This document shows, in pieces, positions 1-5,806 of a DNA stretch of 10,639 bases. The translations under genes and the position numbers were made by a program. Every line of letters starts with the position of its first letter. Positions within the stretch are counted from its first letter, which is position 1. The notes under the pieces were generated by a model that did no database searches, was not told the origin of the DNA, and saw only the letters and a program-made list of their open reading frames with translations. Source of the stretch: an uncultured Myxococcales bacterium (GTDB lineage Bacteria > Myxococcota > UBA727 > VGSZ01); assembly GCA_903952805.1 (NCBI GenBank), contig CAJBHN010001012.1, forward strand, positions 1-10,639. The letters are read 5' to 3'.

Positions 1-285
1 GCCGTGCGTCTTCTGGGCGACGTCCAGCTTCTTCAGCAGCTCTTCACTGACGACACCGAGCGAGACGAACTTGGCGCCGCTCGCATAAATGCCCGACAGC
101 TCAATGCCCCTGCCGGTCTCCTTGATCTTGAGTTCCTTGACCTCGCCCTTCTCGACGGCAGCGACCAAAGCTCCAAAGGTAGCCTCGTCGTGCTTCTCGG
201 CGCTGCGATCAAAGGCGGTCCAGATGACGACAATCACCAGGAGAAACGCCAACCAGATGAGGAGGGTCTTGTGCTGCTGTTTCAC
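1..285 (-). CDS. ftsH: ATP-dependent zinc metalloprotease FtsH, N-terminal part (cut by window edge)
   Basis: FtsH is an inner-membrane AAA+ protease that extracts and degrades membrane and soluble proteins. Only the first 95 codons are present, and the gene continues beyond base 1. The visible part starts MKQQHKTLLIW, followed by one hydrophobic membrane segment at residues 8-24. A periplasmic segment then reads F-G-A-L-V-A-A-V-E-K-G-E-V, the 'F..ll..v..g.V..v.i' pattern of the FtsH extracellular domain. The ATPase (Walker) and HExxH zinc regions lie outside the window, so identity rests on the N-terminal pattern and on the upstream tilS, a common pairing. Start is GTG at 285, with a weak GGCGG five bases upstream; GTG at 291 would add two residues. 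The gap to the tilS stop is about 50-56 bases with no obvious terminator, so co-transcription with tilS is likely. Confidence 0.85.
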   Translation of the reverse strand, partial: MKQQHKTLLIWLAFLLVIVVIWTAFDRSAEKHDEATFGALVAAVEKGEVKELKIKETGRGIELSGIYASGAKFVSLGVVSEELLKKLDVAQKTHG

Positions 286-341
286 ACACACCGCCGTGAG
301 CCAGGTCGAAAAACGAAGACGTACACACGTCTGGACGTAGC

Positions 342-1349
342 TTAACCACTCCGGTCGCTCCGGAAAGTCACAGCCTTGGCCGGACTCTGCCCGGCACCGG
401 CCTCGACGGCAACCTCATGGCCTCGGGAACTGCGGCGGATCTGGACCGTGCCGCCTCGAACCGACACGCTGCCGCTCTGCCCCGTGCTGGCCAGGCGCAA
501 GACAGTGTCGATGGCGCCCGCCCCAGTCCGTGGGTCGCTCGCCAAGCCTCCAATCCGGCGACGAAGCCAGCGTCGTAGAACTGCAGGAGGCAACGCAGCG
601 TCGACAACGTCAACCTCGGGGACCTGAGCCTCGATAAAGTCGTCGTCCTCACGCAACCGATGGGCGTGGCGCGCCAAAGCGACCTCGACGGCCGAGCGGG
701 CCGCAGCCAGAGGCCCCAGCACGTTGAGCCGGAGACGGCCGCGGGCATTCTTGCCAGCAAGGTCGTCCTCGTCGATGACGGCGTCGCCAATGCCGAGGCT
801 GTCGAGGCTGCGCTGGAGATCGTTCTTGGCCAGGCCCAAAAACGGGCGTAACCGGGCGATGCCGGATTCGTGTGCCTCCACAGGACGGGGCGCCCGACCA
901 CCACGTCCGCCCCCCTGCCCCGTGAGGTGCAGCAGGACCCCCTCGGCAACATCGCCACGATGGTGGGCCAGCATGATGGCTCCAAATCCGCGCTCACGGG
1001 CCACCTGCTGCAGTGCGTTATAGCGAGCGTGCCTGAGACTGGCCTCATCCCCTCTCTCGACCACGATCGACGCTGCCTGCGCATCAATGCCGAGCGCCTT
1101 CGCCCTCACGCAAACCGCCGACGCCTCCCTCGATGATGAAGCGCGCCGACCGTGGTCCACCACGCACACCACCGACGCCGTCCGGTGACGGTAGCGCGCC
1201 CACGCCTCCAGCAGCGCCAGCGAGTCGGGGCCCCCCGACACGGCCAAAACGACGCCAGAGGCGCAATGGTCACGCAGGCCATCCAAGCCATTCCACAACG
1301 GCTGAAGAGCCCGACGGGCGGTGGTGTTCAGGGAATGCGACAAGGTCAA
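342..1349 (-). CDS. tilS: tRNA(Ile)-lysidine synthase TilS
   Basis: TilS is a cytoplasmic ATP-dependent enzyme that attaches lysine to C34 of tRNA-Ile(CAU). This switches the tRNA from methionine to isoleucine identity and is normally essential. About 335 residues from the TTG start. The PP-loop motif SGGPDS is intact at residues 38-43, after V-V-L-A-V. It is followed by VDHGRR (64-69), R-H-A-R-Y-N (106-111), AHH (128-130) and a degenerate late motif R-G-R-L-R near D-E-D-D. The usual HHxxDDQxET block instead reads HHRGDVAEG. The C-terminal part is short, as in the small TilS forms. The frame stays open to an ATG at 1463, but that would overlap the upstream lipoprotein by 118 bases and add Arg/Cys-rich sequence. 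TTG at 1349 overlaps that gene's TGA (TTGA) and suits translational coupling; TTG at 1343 is also possible. No good Shine-Dalgarno was seen. ftsH follows downstream. Confidence 0.92.
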   Translation of the reverse strand: MTLSHSLNTTARRALQPLWNGLDGLRDHCASGVVLAVSGGPDSLALLEAWARYRHRTASVVCVVDHGRRASSSREASAVCVRAKALGIDAQAASIVVERGDEASLRHARYNALQQVARERGFGAIMLAHHRGDVAEGVLLHLTGQGGGRGGRAPRPVEAHESGIARLRPFLGLAKNDLQRSLDSLGIGDAVIDEDDLAGKNARGRLRLNVLGPLAAARSAVEVALARHAHRLREDDDFIEAQVPEVDVVDAALPPAVLRRWLRRRIGGLASDPRTGAGAIDTVLRLASTGQSGSVSVRGGTVQIRRSSRGHEVAVEAGAGQSPAKAVTFRSDRSG

Positions 1350-1834
1350 GGCACTACAAACTTGGCGCGGCCATATTCGGCATCGCGGGCATCGATCGTC
1401 GTCGCAGCAGCGGCGCAGTACTTCTTGACCAACACCGACGGCTCTCCGTCGACGGTGACGCAATCACAGGGGTAGCCGTCACCGTTCCCGTCGGCATCGC
1501 AGGCATCGGCAGGCGTGAAGTCGACACAAGCAAGTTCGCCAAAGGCGACAATGGCCTGGCAGCTGAACCCTTCGCCGGCCTCGGCGCATTCCGCATCGCC
1601 TTCACACTGCTTCGTACAATACGGTCGACTGCCGTCGGTGCTGGCGCACAGTGCGGCGGAGCAGCTGTCGCTATCGAGCGCTACGTCCCGAACGAGGTCG
1701 TTGGTCCCGGCCTGCACCTTCACGCGCGCAAGGACCTTGACCTGAAAGGGATCGCACGGTGAGCCCAACTCGGGCTCGCACGCCAAGATCAGCATGACGC
1801 CAAGCATGGCGACAGGAAGCAAGATCGAACGCAT
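1346..1834 (-). CDS. Cysteine-rich lipoprotein with a calcium-loop-like motif
   Basis: Not a named family that I recognise. It encodes 162 residues. A hydrophobic N-terminus (MRSILLPVAMLGVMLILAC) ends in the lipobox L-I-L-A-C, so Cys19 should be lipidated and the protein anchored in the envelope. Twelve more cysteines follow (27, 58, 63, 73, 77, 83, 92, 103, 112, 123, 125, 140), an even number compatible with six disulfides in an oxidising compartment. The part C-x4-C-x9-C-x3-C-x5-C, with S-T-D-G-S-R-P-Y between, resembles small cysteine-rich modules common in myxobacterial lipoproteins. DADGNGDG at 113-120 fits the D-x-D-x-N-x-D pattern of calcium loops. Start ATG at 1834 has no clear Shine-Dalgarno. 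The stop TGA at 1348-1346 overlaps the likely tilS start. It is transcribed divergently from the glt-like operon, so a link with that machinery is possible but unproven. Confidence 0.85.
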   Translation of the reverse strand: MRSILLPVAMLGVMLILACEPELGSPCDPFQVKVLARVKVQAGTNDLVRDVALDSDSCSAALCASTDGSRPYCTKQCEGDAECAEAGEGFSCQAIVAFGELACVDFTPADACDADGNGDGYPCDCVTVDGEPSVLVKKYCAAAATTIDARDAEYGRAKFVVP

Positions 1835-2039
1835 GCTGGCGTCGTATCATGTTCGAGAATCGCTGGCGCATGCCGCGCGACGAGTCAGCCGCCAGGTTGC
1901 CGCGAAGGCATCAGGCGATGGGTGGACCCCAGCAGGCAAGCCCTGTCAGATTGTCGACGGCGCACGCTTGTTTGCACAGCAACGAAGGTGCTATCTCAGC
2001 TCGGCAAGGCGAGTGGACCCCGGCGGAAGCAGGAAATCG
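1835..2039. promoter_or_regulatory. Divergent intergenic region between the lipoprotein-tilS-ftsH unit and the glt-like operon
   Basis: This 205-base spacer separates genes reading away from each other, so promoters for both units should lie here or in the flanking genes. On the plus strand a weak sigma70-like pair is possible: TTGTTT at 1968-1973 and, 18 bases later, TGC-TATCTC at 1989-1997. It matches the consensus poorly, so I do not claim it as a promoter. GTGGACCCC occurs at 1922-1930 and again at 2013-2021, extending to a 14-base near-repeat with two differences. No convincing small gene was seen. Confidence 0.35.
2031..2034 (+). promoter_or_regulatory. Ribosome binding site deciding the start of the first beta-barrel gene
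   Basis: AGGA sits five bases before ATG 2040. The frame is open further upstream, past ATG 1794, but the sequence from 2040 gives a proper signal peptide directly, so this site fixes the start. Confidence 0.6.
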
Positions 2040-2795
2040 ATGCGCTGGCAAGTGATCGTGATCGCCGTGTTCCTGGCCCCGGCCGGATTGGCTGCAGGAG
2101 CTGACGCCGACCTCGTCAAGGAGGCCGAGACGGCTTCCAAGAGCGAGAAGGTCGACGCTGGCACGGGGAAAACCTTGCAAGAGCGGATCCGTGCGGTGAG
2201 TCGGCGCAACTTCCTCAAGGCAGGGCGCTTCGAACTCACTCCGGGCGTTGGCTTTTCGACCAACGATCCTTTTTTCCGCGCATGGACGGTTGGTGCCCGG
2301 GGGGCGTACCACTTCAGCGAAGAGTTCGCCCTCGACTTCGGTGGCGCAGGTGCGGTGTTCCAGGAACAACAGGATATCTTTCGAGCTCTGAATGTTGAGC
2401 CCGACCAGATCGCCGACGAACTCAAGGCGAGTCTCTCCACCACGTCGTTGCTTGGCTATGTGGACGCCGGGGTCACCTTCTCGCCGTTTTACGGGAAGGT
2501 CGCTCTGGCTTCAGAGCTCATTGGCCACTTTGACGTCTTCGTCTCCGCCGGTCTCGCTGCTGTCCTCGACACTTCTCCTCAACTGGTGCACCCCGGGGTG
2601 GAAATCGGTCTGGGTTCCCGTGTCTACCTGTCGCGCTTCCTGGCGGCACGAGTCGACGTCCGGAACTACCTCTATCCTGCCGACAGCGGCGGGCAGCTTG
2701 CCTTTGGCAATCTGCTGCTGCTGAACTTCGGCCTCGCCGTCTACTTCCCCCTCGACTTCGACTATTCCGCCGAAACCCTCGGCGCGAAGGACTGA
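2040..2795 (+). CDS. Outer-membrane beta-barrel protein, GltA/GltB (NfsA/NfsB) family, copy 1
   Basis: Predicted outer-membrane beta-barrel of the family that includes M. xanthus GltA and GltB, which form the outer-membrane part of the gliding complex together with GltC. It is 251 residues long. Residues 1-20 (MRWQVIVIAVFLAPAGLAAG) form a signal peptide, cleaved near G-A-D-A. A charged stretch (21-46) leads into the family signature RIRAVSRRNF...GRFEL (49-66), then NDPFFR (75-80). Alternating hydrophobic strands follow (for example 84-104, 138-150, 164-176, 184-198, 225-238). The C-terminal strand region reads L-A-V-Y-F-P-L-D-F-D-Y. The landmark T-F-S-P-F-Y-G-K-V (146-154) and LVHP (182-185) are shared with the next gene, a tandem paralogue. 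Start ATG 2040 has AGGA upstream. By position relative to gltC it would match gltB of M. xanthus, but paralogue assignment from sequence alone is uncertain. Confidence 0.88.
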   Translation: MRWQVIVIAVFLAPAGLAAGADADLVKEAETASKSEKVDAGTGKTLQERIRAVSRRNFLKAGRFELTPGVGFSTNDPFFRAWTVGARGAYHFSEEFALDFGGAGAVFQEQQDIFRALNVEPDQIADELKASLSTTSLLGYVDAGVTFSPFYGKVALASELIGHFDVFVSAGLAAVLDTSPQLVHPGVEIGLGSRVYLSRFLAARVDVRNYLYPADSGGQLAFGNLLLLNFGLAVYFPLDFDYSAETLGAKD

Positions 2796-2798
2796 GCC

Positions 2799-3635
2799 AT
2801 GTGCCGACGTTTATCCGGTCACCGAGCCGCACTGGCAGCCTTGCTGATCATCGCCTGTGGCGGCTCTCCTGCCTGGAGCCAGGAACCCGAGGCTTCGGAG
2901 TTCACGCTCGAGGATCTCGAGCAGGTCAAGGCCATTGAAGAAGCGGCCGCAACCGAAGAACCTGCGGCCATCGAAGACGGCGAACTGGTCAAGACGGCCA
3001 CTGACGAAGGCATAGACCTGACCATGCAGGACCGCATCAAAGCGGTGGCCCGCAAGACCTTCGTCAAGACGGGACGCTTCGAGCTGCTGCCCAGCATGAT
3101 GGTGACTGTCAACGATGCCTTTTTCCGCAGCATTGCGGGCGCTGGGCGCGTCAGCTGGCACATCAATGAGGCGTTCGCTCTTGAGATCGGTGGCGCGTAC
3201 ATCCCGCCTTTCTTGATTCAGAAGCTCGAGCCAGTCGACCTTCTGCGGGAGCAGTTGGCCCTCATCAACGCGGACAACAAGGTCTTCGCCCTCGCTGATA
3301 TCGGTCTGACCTTCTCGCCGCTCTACGGCAAGGTGGCCGTCCTCGGCGACGGCATCATCCAATTTGACGGTTTTTTGTCAGCCGGTGTCGGCGCCACATT
3401 CGACAACGGCGCCGACCTCGTGCATCCCACGATGAACATTGGCGCGGGTGCCCGCGTATTCTTGACCCGATGGCTTGTCGTCCGTGGTGACTTGCGGGAC
3501 TATGTATACCCGCAAGAGAAGGCCGGGATTTCCACGCTGCAAAACGTCTTGTTTGTTGGCGTTGGCCTCGGCTTCTACTTTCCGCTCGACTTCGAATACC
3601 AATTCGAAGCCGCGCGCGTGAACAAGAACGGTTGA
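2799..3635 (+). CDS. Outer-membrane beta-barrel protein, GltA/GltB (NfsA/NfsB) family, copy 2
   Basis: Paralogue of the preceding gene, 278 residues. Shared landmarks are RIKAVARKTFVKTGRFEL (79-96), NDAFFR (105-110), T-F-S-P-L-Y-G-K-V (171-179), DLVHP (206-210) and the end G-F-Y-F-P-L-D-F-E-Y. It should form an outer-membrane beta-barrel partner of the same complex. It differs in a longer acidic segment between the signal peptide and the barrel (about 28-72, many Glu/Ala). The N-terminus contains L-I-I-A-C (Cys20), which could be a lipobox; a signal peptidase I site at A-W-S (25-27) is the alternative. The start ATG lies 3 bases after the upstream stop, with AAGGA at 2787-2791 inside the upstream gene, so translation is probably coupled. 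Position just before gltC suggests the gltA equivalent, with moderate certainty. Confidence 0.88.
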   Translation: MCRRLSGHRAALAALLIIACGGSPAWSQEPEASEFTLEDLEQVKAIEEAAATEEPAAIEDGELVKTATDEGIDLTMQDRIKAVARKTFVKTGRFELLPSMMVTVNDAFFRSIAGAGRVSWHINEAFALEIGGAYIPPFLIQKLEPVDLLREQLALINADNKVFALADIGLTFSPLYGKVAVLGDGIIQFDGFLSAGVGATFDNGADLVHPTMNIGAGARVFLTRWLVVRGDLRDYVYPQEKAGISTLQNVLFVGVGLGFYFPLDFEYQFEAARVNKNG

Positions 3636-3638
3636 GCG

Positions 3639-5771
3639 ATGCGCAACACGACGCCTTCTCACCTCTGCAGCCCGCCCAGGTCCGTGCCACAGCGTGGAAT
3701 GGCGGCGTTTCTGGCGACGCTCCTGTTGATTGGGCCCGGGGGCCTTGCCACCAGTGCCCGCGCCGAAGACGACGGATTTTCCTTCGACATCGTTGAGGAA
3801 GCGGCGCAAGACACCGACAAGGCTCGCCTTGATAAGGCGAGAGATCTCTTGGCCGACGAGCGCTACGATGAGGCCCTCGGCGTCATGGAAGGCATTTTGG
3901 GGGAGAAATCCCTCGCTCGCTTTCATCCCGCGGTCGAATACGACATCGCCAAAACGCTCTACCGAATGGGCGCCTTTCATATGGCCCTGTTTCGCTTTCA
4001 GGCGATTCTCGACGCTGGCCCGAAACACGAGTTCTTCGCCCAAAGCCGTAATTGGCTCTTTTTCATCTCGCGAAAAATCAAGGACGAATTGGCCGCGCTG
4101 CAGATGGTGGCCGCCTACACGAAGGCGGAGGACATCCCCGCCGACCAGCAGAGTGAACTCTCCTATGCGCTGGCGCGGTTCTACTTTCTCATGGCGCTCA
4201 ACCAAGGAGCCAAAGGCGTCGAGGTAGAGCAGTCGTCCGATGAGGACACCAGCAGCCCCGAGGTTGCTCCGACACCTGAACCAGTCCAAGAAGAGAAGCC
4301 GGCCGACGCCCCTGCGGACACCACCGACGATGGTTTCAACTTCTCGTCAGAAGACCTCGGTGGTGGCGACGACGACGGCTTCGGCTTCGACTTCTCGGGT
4401 GCCGAATCCTCTACCAAGAAAAAGCCAGTCAAAGCGAAGAAGACGGGGAAGTCGAAATCGAAGGGCAAGGGGAAGCCCGAGCCAGAAGTTCCAGCAACGA
4501 CCCTTGCCGCTCCGCCTGCACCGAACAAACCGGCTGCGAAACCAAGCGCCAAACCAAACGCCCACATCAACTCTACCCCACAGTCCGCCGAGGCCTCCCT
4601 GGAGGCATCCTTGAACGCGGTGAATCGCGTTGACAAGAGTTTCTCGCTGTACCCGCAGGCTCGCTATCTCAAGGGTCTCGTGCATTTTGCCCGCGGCGAG
4701 TTCGAACCTGCGGTCAAGGCGTTCCGAGAGGTCGTCCGCATGACGAACCCACGCGCGAATCAAGACGGAGAAGAAGCGTCTACCAATGCCAAGTTGCGTG
4801 AGATGGCGTTTTTCTCCTTGGCTCGCATCCATTACCAATTCGAACAGTTTCGTTACGCGATTTTCTACTATGATCGCATCAGCCGTGACTCCGAGACCTG
4901 GCTCGATGCCGTCTTTGAATCTTCGTGGGCTCACTTTCGATTGGGGGAGTACGAAAAGTCCCTCGGCAACCTGGTCACGCTCCAATCTCCCTTCTTTGCT
5001 GGCGAGTACTACCCCGAGTCCTCGATCTTGAAGGCGATCACGTTCTACGAAAACTGCCGCTACCCTGAGGCTCGAGCATTCTTGGCTGAGTTCAATCAGA
5101 ACTACGGTGGAGTGCTTCAAGAGCTTGAGAAACTTGTTGGACCGGTCATTGGTGGCAAGGGTGAGGCGGCAGCGGGTGGCGAGAAAGCGGATGCGCGCAC
5201 CGCAGAGCAGCTTTTCGAAGAGTTGACCTCACTGGAACGCAGAGTGAACGAAGGCAAGGATGATGCCGCGAGCACGATTGCGTTGACGGCGCGCTTGCTC
5301 CGCCTGGCGCTGTCAGACAAACGTGTGTCCGGCTTCCGCGAGGCCATCACCGAGGTCGACGAGGAGAAAGCTCGGCTGGCGACCATGCAGGGCAGCTTCA
5401 ACGGCGGACCGCTGGCCACCAGTCTTGACGCGGCTCTGACCACCCGCCGCAGCGAGCTCATCACGCTGGCTGGAACCCTGCTGCGGGATAAGCTGGAAGC
5501 TGAGCGTCAATTCCTGTCGGAGCTGAAATCGAAACTGTTTCGAATCCAGTTTCAGATCATCAAGCGTGAAAAGGAAACACTGGAAGCGTCGCTTTCAAAC
5601 CAGAGCCAGACAGTCTCGTTGGGAGAGTACAACTTCACGACGGCCACTGACGACGAACGACTCTTTTGGCCCTTCGAAGGCGAATACTGGCGTGACGAAC
5701 TGGGCACGTATCAATACACCCTGACCAAGGGCTGTCGGCCGCCTTCCGAGACGACCGTCACCGGCGAATGA
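3639..5771 (+). CDS. gltC: Periplasmic helical-repeat protein GltC (NfsC-like)
   Basis: GltC is the periplasmic partner of the GltA/GltB barrels in the M. xanthus gliding complex; NfsC is its sporulation counterpart. This protein has 710 residues. A signal peptide ends at S-A-R-A (39-42), with mature start E-D-D-G-F. TPR-like helices occupy about 61-190 (A-R-L-D-K-A-R-D-L-L...; Y-D-I-A-K-T-L-Y-R-M-G-A-F). A low-complexity linker follows (about 191-335): acidic first, then a lysine-rich block (259-280), then Pro/Ala-rich. TPR-like helices resume at 336-500. Helical, probably coiled-coil stretches lie at 520-650. The C-terminus has F-W-P-F-E-G-E-Y-W-R-D-E-L-G (676-689), typical of GltC. DDGFxF occurs three times (44-49, 230-235, 245-250). 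The ATG lies 3 bases after the upstream stop but has no good Shine-Dalgarno. Met21 (ATG 3699, GTGGA adjacent) is an alternative start giving a shorter signal peptide. Confidence 0.86.
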   Translation: MRNTTPSHLCSPPRSVPQRGMAAFLATLLLIGPGGLATSARAEDDGFSFDIVEEAAQDTDKARLDKARDLLADERYDEALGVMEGILGEKSLARFHPAVEYDIAKTLYRMGAFHMALFRFQAILDAGPKHEFFAQSRNWLFFISRKIKDELAALQMVAAYTKAEDIPADQQSELSYALARFYFLMALNQGAKGVEVEQSSDEDTSSPEVAPTPEPVQEEKPADAPADTTDDGFNFSSEDLGGGDDDGFGFDFSGAESSTKKKPVKAKKTGKSKSKGKGKPEPEVPATTLAAPPAPNKPAAKPSAKPNAHINSTPQSAEASLEASLNAVNRVDKSFSLYPQARYLKGLVHFARGEFEPAVKAFREVVRMTNPRANQDGEEASTNAKLREMAFFSLARIHYQFEQFRYAIFYYDRISRDSETWLDAVFESSWAHFRLGEYEKSLGNLVTLQSPFFAGEYYPESSILKAITFYENCRYPEARAFLAEFNQNYGGVLQELEKLVGPVIGGKGEAAAGGEKADARTAEQLFEELTSLERRVNEGKDDAASTIALTARLLRLALSDKRVSGFREAITEVDEEKARLATMQGSFNGGPLATSLDAALTTRRSELITLAGTLLRDKLEAERQFLSELKSKLFRIQFQIIKREKETLEASLSNQSQTVSLGEYNFTTATDDERLFWPFEGEYWRDELGTYQYTLTKGCRPPSETTVTGE

Positions 5772-5785
5772 CGCATTTGCGTCGT
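5768..5785 (+). other. Small hairpin across the gltC stop, in the gltC-gltD spacer
   Basis: GACGCA-TT-TGCGTC at 5770-5783 is a perfect inverted repeat, best drawn as GACGC, loop ATTT, GCGTC. A flanking T-G and an A-T pair can extend it. It overlaps the gltC stop codon (5769-5771). There is no T-run after it, so it is not a standard terminator. It may affect mRNA stability or coupling between gltC and gltD, or be chance. Confidence 0.4.
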
Positions 5786-5806
5786 CGATGAGCGCAAGGA
5801 CCGAGC

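Noticed and set aside
1350..1463. Extension of tilS to ATG 1463
   Set aside because: It would overlap the well-supported lipoprotein by 118 bases, and the added residues are Arg/Cys-rich without TilS similarity.
1133..1762. Plus-strand open frame opposite tilS and the lipoprotein
   Set aside because: It is Pro/Arg-rich with no domain, and both minus-strand genes are clearly coding.
1968..1997. Sigma70-like promoter TTGTTT-18-TATCTC ahead of the glt-like operon
   Set aside because: Only half of each hexamer matches the consensus; kept only as a remark on the intergenic region.
1794..2039. Extension of the first beta-barrel gene to ATG 1794
   Set aside because: It would place 82 non-secretory residues before a clean signal peptide and overlap the divergent lipoprotein gene. 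AGGA before ATG 2040 fits better.
3378..4289. Long open frame on the minus strand opposite the second barrel and gltC
   Set aside because: It has no recognisable domain or signal, and it is antisense to well-supported genes in GC-rich DNA.
4347..5120. Minus-strand open frame opposite gltC
   Set aside because: Its Arg/Phe-rich composition mirrors the Lys/Pro-rich gltC linker, so it is a shadow.
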